Source: DASWOJ01 sp964242415 (GTDB lineage: Bacteria > Pseudomonadota > Alphaproteobacteria > Acetobacterales > Acetobacteraceae). Taken from it: 64,000 bases of DNA. The stretch covers positions 67,367 to 131,366 of the forward strand of contig CAXTAT010000012.1 in NCBI GenBank assembly GCA_964242415.1. The letters run 5' to 3'. Made by a program: the position numbers and the translations under genes. Shown here piece by piece: positions 44,529 through 53,023 of the stretch. Below the pieces are notes generated by a model that was not told the origin of the DNA, did not search any database, and saw only the letters and a program-made list of their open reading frames with translations. Every line of letters starts with the position of its first letter. The stretch's first letter is position 1.

Positions 44529-45753
44529 AGGCACGCAGCACCGCCATGCCGCGATCCAGGTCCGCAGTCAGGTCCGCCACGTCCTCCAGCCCGATATGGA
44601 ACCGCACGACCGGCCCGGCGAAGTTGCCGGTTCCCGCCGTTCGCGTCAGGTGCCCCGTCGTGGGCAGCACCAGGCTTTCGTAGCCGCCCCAGCTTGCGCC
44701 GATGCCGAACAGCTCCAGGCTGTCGATCATCGCCTGCGTCGCCAAGTCGCGGTATTGCGGCTGGAACTCCACGCCGAACAGGCTGCATGCGCCGGTGAAG
44801 TCGCGCTTCCACAGGGCATGGCCGGGTGCGCCGGGCAGGGCAGGGTGCAGCACCTGCGCAACCTCCGGCCGCGACGCGAACCACTCGGCAACCTCGATCC
44901 CCGACTGCATTTGCTGCCGCAGCCGCACGCCCATGGTGCGGACACCGCGCAACGCCAGCCAGCAATCATCCGGGCTGGCATACTGGCCCAGCGACAGCGC
45001 CGTCATGCGGACGCGCTCCCAATCCTCATCGCTCGCCGTCGTGATGCTGCCCAGCAGCACGTCCGAGTGGCCGGCGACATACTTGGTCAACGCCTGGATC
45101 GACACATCGACGCCATGCTGGAACGGCTGGAAAAAGTGGATGCCCCAGGTGTTGTCCATCAGCACCTTGGCCCCGTGTGCATGCGCGACGGCGGCAAGGG
45201 CAGGGATGTCCTGCACCTCGAAGGTGTGGCTGCCGGGGGACTCGGTGTGGACGACCTTCGTGTTGGGCCGCAGCAGCGCCTGCAACCCGGCGCCGTCGAT
45301 CTCGGGCGGGTAGTAGGTCGTGGTCACGCCCATCCGCGTCAGCAAGCCGTCGCAGAAGGCGCGGGTCGGACCGTAGGAACTGTCCGGCACCAGCACGTGG
45401 TCCCCAGCCCCCAGGTAGGCCAGCAACGGCGTGGTGACGGCAGCCAGGCCGGAGGAGACGATCTGGCAGCGGGTGCCGCCCTCGATCTCCGCCACCACGT
45501 CCTCCAGCGCATGGTGCGTGGGGCCACCCAGCACGCCGTAGATCAGCGACTGCTCCAGCCGCTTCGCGCCCAGGCTCTTGCGGTCGGCGCAACTTGGATA
45601 CAGCACGGTGGAGCCGCGGGCCACCGGCGGATTGACGAAGCCATGGATGCGCGTGCCGGCGCGTCCGGCATGGGACAGGCGGGTGTTGAAGCCCATGCCG
45701 TGCTCCGTGTCATGGCCCAGGGGCGGGGCGCGTCCGGACTGGTCGTCGGGCAT
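44518..45753 (-). CDS. metC: Cystathionine beta-lyase (PLP-dependent Cys/Met metabolism enzyme)
   Basis: A 411-residue fold-type I PLP enzyme of the Cys/Met metabolism family. The PLP lysine is in IQALTKYVAGHSDVLLG. Other family marks are GFVNPPVARGSTVLYP (about 38-53), YGVLGGPTHHALE and DNTWGIHFFQP, which carries the PLP-contacting Asp. It would cleave cystathionine to homocysteine, pyruvate and ammonia; some relatives cleave other C-S bonds. ATG 45753 shares one base with the stop of the sulfurtransferase (TGATG). The pairing with a sulfurtransferase suggests sulfur amino-acid degradation. Confidence 0.9.
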   Translation of the reverse strand: MPDDQSGRAPPLGHDTEHGMGFNTRLSHAGRAGTRIHGFVNPPVARGSTVLYPSCADRKSLGAKRLEQSLIYGVLGGPTHHALEDVVAEIEGGTRCQIVSSGLAAVTTPLLAYLGAGDHVLVPDSSYGPTRAFCDGLLTRMGVTTTYYPPEIDGAGLQALLRPNTKVVHTESPGSHTFEVQDIPALAAVAHAHGAKVLMDNTWGIHFFQPFQHGVDVSIQALTKYVAGHSDVLLGSITTASDEDWERVRMTALSLGQYASPDDCWLALRGVRTMGVRLRQQMQSGIEVAEWFASRPEVAQVLHPALPGAPGHALWKRDFTGACSLFGVEFQPQYRDLATQAMIDSLELFGIGASWGGYESLVLPTTGHLTRTAGTGNFAGPVVRFHIGLEDVADLTADLDRGMAVLRAYAG

Positions 45754-46586
45754 CAGGTGGTCTCCTTGGGGGTGTCGGGCCGGCTGGCCCACTCGGTCCA
45801 TGATCCGTCATATACGGCGCCCACGGGCAGGCCGGCGTGCTGCAGGGCCAGGGTCAAGATGGTCGCCGTGACCCCCGTGCCGCAACTGGTGACGACGGGC
45901 CGCGCGCCATCCGCGCCAGCCTCGGCCAGGACGGCGCGCAGGCGGTCCGGGTCCAGCATCGTGCCGTCCGGGTGCAGCAGCGCCGTGAAGGGCAGGCTGC
46001 CGCTGCCGGGCATGTGGCCGCTGGGCAGGCCGGGCCGCGGCTCCGGCGCGGTGCCGTCGAACCGCCCCTTGGGCCGGGCGTCCAGCACCACCGTCCCGGG
46101 GTCAACCCGCAGCATGTCGCCGATGCCGCGCAGCCGCGTGGCGCGGAACGTGGCCTGGAACGTGGCCGGGGGCGGGGTGCCGGGCGGCCCGGCCTCGACC
46201 GGCCGGTCCTCGCGCAGCCACTTGGGCAGCCCGCCATCCAGCACGGCCGCCTCGTCGTGCCCGAACAGCCCCATCATCCACCAGCCGCGCGGGGCGGAGG
46301 CGATGCCCTTCTGGTCGTAGAACACCACCCGGCTGCCGTTGGACACCCCGAGCGCACCCAGCATCCGCTCGAACCGCCCCGGCGACGGCACCATGTGGGG
46401 CAGCGTCGTGTCGGGGTCGGCAACCGCATCGATGTCGAAGAACCGCGCCCCCGGGATGTGCGCGCGGCCGAATTCCACCAGGCCGTCCTTGCCGTCCGTG
46501 GGCAAGTACTTGGTCGCGTCGAACACCAGCAGGTTTCCATCGTGCAGGTGGGCCGCGAGCCACTCGGTCGAGACCAGCGCGTCCAT
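45753..46586 (-). CDS. sseA: 3-mercaptopyruvate/thiosulfate sulfurtransferase
   Basis: A 277-residue protein with two rhodanese domains. The C-terminal one carries the catalytic loop VVTSCGTGVTA (about 232-242), whose CGTGV form is typical of mercaptopyruvate sulfurtransferases (SseA) in contrast to CRKGVT of thiosulfate rhodaneses. VFDATKYLPTDGKDG and HIPGARFFDIDAVAD mark the N-terminal domain. It is coupled to the downstream cystathionine-lyase-like gene and follows alaX by one base. Confidence 0.92.
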   Translation of the reverse strand: MDALVSTEWLAAHLHDGNLLVFDATKYLPTDGKDGLVEFGRAHIPGARFFDIDAVADPDTTLPHMVPSPGRFERMLGALGVSNGSRVVFYDQKGIASAPRGWWMMGLFGHDEAAVLDGGLPKWLREDRPVEAGPPGTPPPATFQATFRATRLRGIGDMLRVDPGTVVLDARPKGRFDGTAPEPRPGLPSGHMPGSGSLPFTALLHPDGTMLDPDRLRAVLAEAGADGARPVVTSCGTGVTATILTLALQHAGLPVGAVYDGSWTEWASRPDTPKETT

Positions 46587-46587
46587 G

Positions 46588-47301
46588 CTAACCCTCCAGC
46601 GCCAGGGCGATGCGGCGGTTCTGCCGGCCCTTGTTCTCGATCTTCACCACCCGGACGGTGCCGACCTCCGCCGTGCTGGCAACGTGGGTGCCGCCGCAGG
46701 GCTGCAGATCGACCGGCGAGTCCCCGCCGATGCGGACCAGCCGCAGCCGCCCGGTCCCACGCGGCGGCTGCACCGACAGGGTGCGGACCAGGCCGGGGTT
46801 GCTGTCGAGCACCGCCTCGTCCACCCACTCCGTCGTCACCGGATGCGCGGCGGCGACCAGCGCGCGGAAGCCGTCCTCCAGCGCCTCGCGGCCCGGCGCC
46901 TCCGGCAGGTCGAAGTCCAGCCGCGACCGCTCGGCACCGATCTGCCCGCCGGTGACAGCGGCGCCGGGCAGCAGGCTGCACAGCAGGTGCAGGGCAGTGT
47001 GCATCCGCATCAGGGCGTGGCGGCGCGGCCAATCCAGGCTCGCCACGACTTCTGTGCCCAGCGGCGGCAGCACGCCATCAGGCGCAGGAAGGTGTAGGAT
47101 GGCGGCGCCTTCGCCCTTCACCGCCTCGGTCACGGACACCTCGCCGCCGGGCCAGCGCAGCGTGCCGCTGTCGCCCGGCTGGCCGCCGCTGCGGGCATAG
47201 AACGGCGTGCGGTCCAGCACGATGCCCGCCGCGTCCGAGGACAGCACGACCGCCGCCGCCTCGCGCAGCGTGGAGTCGTCCAGGAACAGCCGCTCGGTCA
47301 T
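46588..47301 (-). CDS. Alanyl-tRNA editing protein (AlaX)
   Basis: A 237-residue free-standing editing domain related to that of alanyl-tRNA synthetase; it hydrolyses mischarged Ser- or Gly-tRNA(Ala). Zinc ligands appear in MRMHTALHLLCSL (HTALH, about residues 100-104) and DLQPCGGTHVAST (CGGTH). The N-terminal DRTPFYARSGGQPGDSG motif is also typical. ATG 47301 overlaps the NUDIX stop (ATGA). Confidence 0.92.
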   Translation of the reverse strand: MTERLFLDDSTLREAAAVVLSSDAAGIVLDRTPFYARSGGQPGDSGTLRWPGGEVSVTEAVKGEGAAILHLPAPDGVLPPLGTEVVASLDWPRRHALMRMHTALHLLCSLLPGAAVTGGQIGAERSRLDFDLPEAPGREALEDGFRALVAAAHPVTTEWVDEAVLDSNPGLVRTLSVQPPRGTGRLRLVRIGGDSPVDLQPCGGTHVASTAEVGTVRVVKIENKGRQNRRIALALEG

Positions 47302-47930
47302 GCCGCGGTCCACCGGGCCCGCAGCCAATCGCGCCGGGCGGCCAGCCACAGCAGCGCGATGGTGGTGACGGAATTCGGGTAATGCCCGGCGACGGCCTCC
47401 GCGATCACCGCCTCGGCCGGGCGCAGCCAGATGCGGATGTCCTCGTTCTCCGATCCCAGTCCGCCATAGCCGACCAAGCCATCCGGCCCGGCAGCCGGCG
47501 CCTTGATGCGGCCCGCAAACAGGGTGCACCGCTCATCGGACGCGCCGGGCGTCAGCACGAAGTCGCCGATGGGCTCCAGCAGGTTGGCTTGCAGGCCCAT
47601 CTCCTCCTTGGCCTCGCGCATGACGGTCGCGGCCGGGTCCTCGCCGGCGTCGCACATGCCGGCAGGGATCTCCATCATCACCGGCGGCACCCCGGCGGCA
47701 AGGGCGGGCAGGCGGAACTGCTCGATCAGCACGACCTGGTCGGTATGGGGATCATAGGGCAGCACCGCCGCGGCCCGGCCGCGCACGAACAGCTCCCAGG
47801 TGCGCACTTTGGACATCTGCCCGTCGAACCGCCGGTTGCGGAAGCGGACCACGTCCACGTTGAACCGTCCCGACCAGGCGGTTTCACAAGACTCGATGCT
47901 GACGTCGGGATTGGGGGGCAGGTCGGCCAT
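47298..47930 (-). CDS. NUDIX hydrolase (ADP-ribose/GDP-mannose pyrophosphatase type)
   Basis: A 210-residue NUDIX protein. The catalytic box is complete: GMCDAGEDPAATVMREAKEE followed by MGL (starting near residue 95), matching G-x5-E-x7-REUxEExGU. The long N-terminal domain with VLIEQFRLPA is typical of NudF/NudK (ADP-ribose or GDP-mannose) enzymes. A strong AGGAGG lies before ATG 47930. It heads the operon that continues through alaX, sseA, the lyase and hisI. Confidence 0.9.
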   Translation of the reverse strand: MADLPPNPDVSIESCETAWSGRFNVDVVRFRNRRFDGQMSKVRTWELFVRGRAAAVLPYDPHTDQVVLIEQFRLPALAAGVPPVMMEIPAGMCDAGEDPAATVMREAKEEMGLQANLLEPIGDFVLTPGASDERCTLFAGRIKAPAAGPDGLVGYGGLGSENEDIRIWLRPAEAVIAEAVAGHYPNSVTTIALLWLAARRDWLRARWTAA

Positions 47931-47973
47931 GTCCCCTCCTTTAGCGGGACGGCGCCCGCCGGGCCACCCTCCG

Positions 47974-48849
47974 CTACGCGTTGGCGCCCAGCATCGCCCG
48001 CAGCCGCGACGCGGCGGTCGCCCCCTTGGTGGCGTCGCGCCACATCGCCTCCGCCACGCGCTGATGGCTGGCGACGGCCTCGTCGGCGCCAGTGATCATC
48101 GCAACGCCGGTCTGCATCGTCGGCGCCGTGTCGGCACGGAACGGATTCACCGCCAGCATCGCCCGGTCGCGCGAGCGCAGGATCTTGAACGACGCCGAGG
48201 GGTCCGGGCCGGCCAGCAGGCCGAACTGCAGGCCCATCGGCTCGGTCTCCATCAGGCCGGCGATGTGCTCGATCTCGGCCGCGGCCACCTTGCGGCACTG
48301 CTGGCGCAGGGGATCGGACAGCTTCAGGCCGCCCAGCAGGCCTTGGTCCAGGAACGCCCGGATCGATGACAGCGACAGCAGCGCGATGATGCCGGGCTTG
48401 CGCTGCAGGTACATCCGCTTGCGCGAGGCCAGGATGCCCAGCACCTGGTCGGCGGCGGCACGCGACGCGGCCCGCTCGGCCGGCGCCTGCTCCGCCGTCT
48501 CCGCCAGCCCATCGGCCATCGTCCGGTCGAACTGGTCCGAGGTCGTGAGGTAGGCGAATGGGCCGAACACCTGCAGGATCTGGTCCGCGCTCTCCTCGAT
48601 CTGCCGGATGCGCTCGAAGTAGCCGACCGACCGGCTGTAGTACTCCACGCCGATGCCGAGCAGCGACAGCGGCGACACCTTCAGCAGCTCCGCCAGCCGC
48701 TTGACGGTGTCGAGCTTGATGACCTCGCCCTTTTCGTATCGATAAAGCGCGGCGCGCGAAACGCCGAGGCGCGCTGCAATCTCCTCTGCACGCAACCCGG
48801 ACTCGATCCGGTAGGCTCTCAACTGCTGGCCGATCTCTGCAAACCGCAT
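47974..48849 (-). CDS. XRE family transcriptional regulator
   Basis: A 291-residue regulator. Residues about 5-62 form the helix-turn-helix (LRAYRIESGLRAEEIAARLG, then VSRAALYRYEKGEVIKLD). The remaining 220 residues are a helical/alpha-beta sensory domain that I cannot name, with an ADQILQVFGPFAYLTTSDQF segment. It lies upstream of the NUDIX operon with 43 bases between, so it could control or be cotranscribed with that operon. The upstream gap 48850-48992 is A/T-richer and may hold its promoter. Confidence 0.85.
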   Translation of the reverse strand: MRFAEIGQQLRAYRIESGLRAEEIAARLGVSRAALYRYEKGEVIKLDTVKRLAELLKVSPLSLLGIGVEYYSRSVGYFERIRQIEESADQILQVFGPFAYLTTSDQFDRTMADGLAETAEQAPAERAASRAAADQVLGILASRKRMYLQRKPGIIALLSLSSIRAFLDQGLLGGLKLSDPLRQQCRKVAAAEIEHIAGLMETEPMGLQFGLLAGPDPSASFKILRSRDRAMLAVNPFRADTAPTMQTGVAMITGADEAVASHQRVAEAMWRDATKGATAASRLRAMLGANA

Positions 48850-48992
48850 GGCACGTCCTTGCGCAGGGCAATCGCGGGCCGGTTGCCGCGTTGCTCGTTC
48901 GTTAACATGCTACAACCTTTGTCGAGTCGCGTGGTGTGATTATTGCGTCCGTAAGCAGAAATATTCGCTGTGGGTGACCCTGATCCCAGATT

Positions 48993-49772
48993 TCACACCC
49001 GGAACCGCCCGCGCCAGGCAAGGCCCGCCACCGTGTCCCCGGCCGGCCTGTACTCGCAGCCGACCCAGCCGCTGTAGCCGAGCGCATCAATCTGTGGCAG
49101 CACATAGTCCCAGCCGATCTCCCCCGTGCCGGGCTCGTGCCGGGCCGGAACGTCCGCCACCTGCATGTGCACAATGATCGGCAGCAGCGCCGCCATGCGC
49201 TTGGTCAGGTCGCCCTCGGTGATCTGCGTGTGGTACAGGTCGAACTGCAGCCCCACCCGGTCGCGGCCCAGCGCCTCCACGATGTCGGCCGCCTGGCCCG
49301 TGGTGTTGAGGAAGAAGCCCGGCATGTCGCGGTGGTTGATCGGCTCCAGCGCGATCCGCAGCCCCGCCGCCACGGTGTGCTCCGCCGCCCAGGCGAGGTT
49401 GGCGGCATACAGCGCCGCCGCCGTCCCGTGCGCGACGCCGACGGGCGGGATGCCGGCCATGCAGTGCACCAGCTTGCACCCTAGCGCCCCGGCATAATCA
49501 ATGGCGCGGTGCACGCCGTCACGGAATTCCTGCTCGCGGCCGGGCAGGCTGGCGGTGCCGCGCTCCCCGGCGGCCCAGTCGCCCGGCGGCATGTTGAACA
49601 GCGCCAGCTCCAGCCCGGCGCCGTCCAGCCGGGAGCGGATGTCGGTGGCAGGGTGGTCGTAGGGGAACAGGAACTCCACGCCCTTGAACCCGGCCTTCGC
49701 CGCCGCGTCGAAGCGGTCGAGGAACGGCACCTCATTGAACATCATGGACAGGTTGGCGGCCAGGCGGGGCAT
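48993..49772 (-). CDS. Hydroxypyruvate isomerase family protein (Hyi/OtnI-like)
   Basis: A 259-residue TIM-barrel sugar-phosphate-isomerase-like enzyme. It begins MPRLAANLSMMFNEVPFLDR as in Hyi/OtnI proteins. The catalytic Glu/metal ligands are visible in LRIALEPINHRDMPGFF (about 140-156), LQFDLYHTQITEGDL and VGCEYRPAGDT. It would interconvert hydroxypyruvate and tartronate semialdehyde or 2-oxo-tetronate substrates. A malate synthase gene further along the window fits a glyoxylate/C2-C3 acid theme, but the two genes are 11 kb apart. Confidence 0.9.
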   Translation of the reverse strand: MPRLAANLSMMFNEVPFLDRFDAAAKAGFKGVEFLFPYDHPATDIRSRLDGAGLELALFNMPPGDWAAGERGTASLPGREQEFRDGVHRAIDYAGALGCKLVHCMAGIPPVGVAHGTAAALYAANLAWAAEHTVAAGLRIALEPINHRDMPGFFLNTTGQAADIVEALGRDRVGLQFDLYHTQITEGDLTKRMAALLPIIVHMQVADVPARHEPGTGEIGWDYVLPQIDALGYSGWVGCEYRPAGDTVAGLAWRGRFRV

Positions 49773-49825
49773 GGGTTGTCCTCATATTTGACTGAGCATC
49801 AGGGCATGCGGAGCATCGGCCGGAA

Positions 49826-49852
49826 CCGGGGCCGGTTGCAATCCGGCCCCGG
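49826..49852. promoter_or_regulatory. Strong GC hairpin in the divergent region upstream of the AI-2E family gene
   Basis: A perfect 10-bp stem (CCGGGGCCGG with CCGGCCCCGG) closes a seven-base loop (TTGCAAT). It lies 24 bases before the AI-2E gene start and 54 bases upstream of the hydroxypyruvate isomerase start. It could be a leader structure or an operator dyad; which one cannot be told. Confidence 0.5.
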
Positions 49853-49875
49853 GTTGGGTACCGGACGGGCCTGCC

Positions 49876-51105
49876 ATGGGCACCCCTGCAATGAAGCCGC
49901 CAACCGAGCTGCTCGCCGAACGCCTGCTGATGGGCCTGCTGCTGGTCGGCATCGCCATCGGCTGCGTGCTGGTGCTGCGGCCGTTCCTGTCGGCGATTCT
50001 GTGGGCGGCGATCCTGGCCTACACCACCTGGCCGGTGTTCACCTGGACCCGGCTGCGCCTGCACGTCCGGCGCGGCGTGGCGGCGGGGATCATGGTGGCG
50101 CTGACGACGGTGCTGATCGTGCTGCCGCTGGCGCTCGCGGCGCCGGCCGGTGCGGAGGACGTAGCGCAGCTCCGCACCTCTATCGAGACTGCGCTGAACG
50201 CCGGGCTGCCCGGCGCCCCGGCGTGGCTGTATCCCGTGCCGCTGCTCGGCCCCACCCTGGCCAACTACTGGAACGAGTGGGCGGCCGACCTCAGCGCCAT
50301 GGTCAGCTTCTTCAAGCCATACTTCGGCATGATCGCCGAGCAGGGGTTGGACGTGCTGCTGGGCATCGCCGGGGGACTGCTGCAGTTCCTGATGGCGCTG
50401 CTGGTGGCGTTCTTCTTTTGGGCGTCGGGGGACCGGATGGCGGTCCACCTCAACCGCATCGTGCACCGCATCGCCGGCAGCCACGCCGAGCGGCTGGTGG
50501 CGGTGACCGGGGCCACGGTGCGCGGCACCGTTTACGGCATCCTGGGGACGGCGCTGGTGCAGGGGCTGCTGACCAGCTTCGGCATGTGGGTGTCCGGCGT
50601 GCCGCGGCCGCTGCTGCTTGGGGCGGTCGCGGGATTGCTGTCCGTGCTGCCCATCGGGGCGCCGGTCGTCTGGATTCCGGCGATGCTATGGCTGCTCGGG
50701 GCCGGGCATACGGGGTGGGGCATCTTCCTGGGGTGCTACGGGCTGTTCTTCATCACCGGGGCCTACAACCTGATCCAGCCGTACTTCATCGCCCGTGGCG
50801 CGCAACTGCCGTTCCTGCTGACCATCCTGGGCGTGTTGGGCGGGGCGCTGGCATTCGGCCTGCTGGGCATCTTCCTGGGTCCGGTGCTGCTAGGGGTCGG
50901 CTTCACCCTGGTGGCGGAGTTCGCGGGCGCCGATACGCTGGCCCCCGAGCCGGACCCGGCCCCGGATGCGTCGGACCCGGCTACGCTGGCGCCCGATGCG
51001 CCAGTCCCCAGTACGCTGGCACCCGGTAGGCTGGCCCCTGAATTGCTTGGCCTGCCTATCCAACCCGCCTTAGATGCGGGGCCACCGGTCGCAGCCAGGG
51101 ATTAG
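49876..51105 (+). CDS. AI-2E family transporter (PerM/TqsA-like)
   Basis: A 409-residue membrane protein of the AI-2E/UPF0118 family with about eight predicted segments. Family marks are ILWAAILAYTTWPVF (about 37-51), FFKPYFGMI, and the C-terminal LLSVLPIGAPVVWIPAML with FLGPVLLGVGFTL. The last 70 residues are a low-complexity Pro/Ala-rich cytoplasmic tail with repeated TLAP units not seen in usual members. ATG 49876 and ATG 49891 are both possible starts. Substrates vary in the family and include Na+/H+ exchange; none is implied here. Confidence 0.88.
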   Translation: MGTPAMKPPTELLAERLLMGLLLVGIAIGCVLVLRPFLSAILWAAILAYTTWPVFTWTRLRLHVRRGVAAGIMVALTTVLIVLPLALAAPAGAEDVAQLRTSIETALNAGLPGAPAWLYPVPLLGPTLANYWNEWAADLSAMVSFFKPYFGMIAEQGLDVLLGIAGGLLQFLMALLVAFFFWASGDRMAVHLNRIVHRIAGSHAERLVAVTGATVRGTVYGILGTALVQGLLTSFGMWVSGVPRPLLLGAVAGLLSVLPIGAPVVWIPAMLWLLGAGHTGWGIFLGCYGLFFITGAYNLIQPYFIARGAQLPFLLTILGVLGGALAFGLLGIFLGPVLLGVGFTLVAEFAGADTLAPEPDPAPDASDPATLAPDAPVPSTLAPGRLAPELLGLPIQPALDAGPPVAARD

Positions 51106-51122
51106 CCCCGGGGAACCCACAC

Positions 51123-52112
51123 ATGCCTGCCTTCATCCTCAGCCGCGTCCTGCAAGCTGTTCCGGTGCTGCTGGTGGTCGGGCTGATCGCCTATGCCATG
51201 TTCGCCTTCGTCGGCGATCCCGTCAGCATCATGCTGGGCCAGGACTACACCGAGGCGCAGCGGGTGGCGCTGGTGCAGCAGCTTGGCCTCGACCAACCGT
51301 TCCTCGTGCAGTACGCCAAGTTCATGTGGAACGCGCTGCACGGCAACTTCGGCGTCAGCTACCGCCTGGCCCGGCCGGTGATGGACCTGATCGCCGAGCG
51401 CCTGCCGGCCACGCTGGAGCTGGCCGCAACCGCCGCCATGCTGGCGCTGGCCGTAGGGGTGCCGATGGGCGTCTATACCGGCATCCACCGCACCTCGGTC
51501 ACGTCCCGGCTGTTCATGGTGTTCAGCCTGATCGGCGTGTCGCTGCCGACGTTCCTGATCGGCATCCTGCTGATCCTGGTGTTCAGCGTGCTGCTGGGCT
51601 GGCTGCCGAGTTTCGGCCGCGGCGACGTGGTGCACTTCTCGCACTGGAGCACCGGGTTCTTGACCGCCAAGGGCCTGAAGGCGCTGGTGCTGCCGGCGGT
51701 CACGCTGGGGCTGTTCCAGATGACGCTGATCATGCGGCTGGTGCGGGCGGAAATGCTGGAGGTGCTGCGGTCGGACTACATCAAGTTCGCCCGGGCACGG
51801 GGACTGGGGGACCGCGCCATCAACTTCGGCCATGCGCTGAAGAACACGCTGGTGCCGGTCATCACCATCGCCGGGCTGCAGATCGGCGGCACCATCGCGT
51901 TCTCCATCGTGACCGAGACGGTGTTCCAGTGGCCCGGCATGGGCCTGCTGTTCGTGCAATCCGTCCAGGTCGCCGACATCCCGGTGATGGGGGCCTACCT
52001 GATGCTGATCTCGGTGCTGTTCGTGCTGATCAACCTGGTGGTGGACCTGCTGTACTACGCCGTCGATCCGCGCCTGCGCATCTCGCGCGCCGCGGTGGGC
52101 GCCGCACGTTGA
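51123..52112 (+). CDS. Dpp-type ABC transporter permease (DppB-like), second system
   Basis: A 329-residue permease with six predicted segments. It starts MPAFILSRVLQAVPVLLVVG, has FVGDPVSIMLG after the first segment, and the EAA loop FARARGLGDRAINFGHALKN (about 222-241). It ends LVNLVVDLLYYAVDPRLRI-like (here LINLVVDLLYYAVDPRLRI). It lies 17 bases after the AI-2E gene and overlaps the next permease by TTGA. Confidence 0.93.
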   Translation: MPAFILSRVLQAVPVLLVVGLIAYAMFAFVGDPVSIMLGQDYTEAQRVALVQQLGLDQPFLVQYAKFMWNALHGNFGVSYRLARPVMDLIAERLPATLELAATAAMLALAVGVPMGVYTGIHRTSVTSRLFMVFSLIGVSLPTFLIGILLILVFSVLLGWLPSFGRGDVVHFSHWSTGFLTAKGLKALVLPAVTLGLFQMTLIMRLVRAEMLEVLRSDYIKFARARGLGDRAINFGHALKNTLVPVITIAGLQIGGTIAFSIVTETVFQWPGMGLLFVQSVQVADIPVMGAYLMLISVLFVLINLVVDLLYYAVDPRLRISRAAVGAAR

Positions 52113-53023
52113 GCGGGGCGCTCGCCCGTGCCTGGGATGGCGATGTCGCCTACAGCTTCCGCACGTCGCCCATCGCGGTCGTCTCGGCGGCGGTGCTGCT
52201 GGTGCTGCTGGTGGCGTCGATGTTCTCGCGTTGGCTGGCGCCCTACGACCCGTTCGACCTGGCCAGCCTGAGCCTGATGGATAGCTTCATCCCGCCGGTA
52301 TTCTCGGCGGAGGGGGGCTGGGCGCATCCGCTCGGCACCGACGACCAGGGACGCGACCTGCTGTCGGGCATCATGTACGGCGCACGCATCAGCTTCATCG
52401 TCGGCTTCGCGTCGGTGGCGTTCGCGGTGGTCGTCGGGATCAGCGTCGGGTTGGTGGCGGGCTATGCCGGCGGGGCCGTCGATGCCGCGCTGATGCGGGT
52501 GGCGGACGTGCAGCTATCGTTCCCGGCCATCCTGATCGCGCTGCTGGTCGATGGCGTGGTGTCGGCGGTGCTGCCCGCCGGGCTGCATGAGACGCTGGAG
52601 ATCTACGTGCTGATCTTCGCCATCGGCATCAGCTTCTGGCCGCAGTTCGCCCGCACCATCCGCGGGTCCACCCTGGTCGAGCGCAACAAGGAGTACGTGA
52701 TGGCCGCCAGGGTGATCGGCCTGTCCCCCGCCCGGATCATGGTGACGCACATCCTGCCCAACGTGCTCGGCCCAGTGTTCGTCGTCGGCACCCTTACGGT
52801 GGGGCTGGCGATCATCACCGAGGCGACGCTGTCCTTCCTGGGCGTGGGCCTGCCGCCCACGCAGCCCTCGGTCGGCACGCTGATCCGTATCGGCAACAAC
52901 TTCCTGTTCAGCGGCGAGTGGTGGATCACCATCTTCCCCGGCGTGGCCCTGGTGCTGATGGTGCTGTCGATCAACCTGCTCGGCGACTGGGTGCGCGACG
53001 CCTTGAACCCGAGGCTGCGCTAG
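52109..53023 (+). CDS. Dpp-type ABC transporter permease (DppC-like), second system
   Basis: A 304-residue permease. Start TTG 52109 shares TTGA with the stop of the DppB-like gene; no ATG lies before the first membrane segment. Landmarks are APYDPFDLASL, HPLGTDDQGRDLLSGIMYGA (about 71-90), an EAA-type loop AARVIGLSPARIMVTHILPN and the C-terminus NLLGDWVRDALNPRLR. Its TAG shares a base with the GTG start of the ATPase. Confidence 0.92.
   Translation: MSGALARAWDGDVAYSFRTSPIAVVSAAVLLVLLVASMFSRWLAPYDPFDLASLSLMDSFIPPVFSAEGGWAHPLGTDDQGRDLLSGIMYGARISFIVGFASVAFAVVVGISVGLVAGYAGGAVDAALMRVADVQLSFPAILIALLVDGVVSAVLPAGLHETLEIYVLIFAIGISFWPQFARTIRGSTLVERNKEYVMAARVIGLSPARIMVTHILPNVLGPVFVVGTLTVGLAIITEATLSFLGVGLPPTQPSVGTLIRIGNNFLFSGEWWITIFPGVALVLMVLSINLLGDWVRDALNPRLR

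Noticed and set aside
50930..51060. TLAP-type codon repeats at the end of the AI-2E gene as a minisatellite
   Set aside because: Units are irregular in spacing and sequence; better described as a low-complexity Pro/Ala tail.
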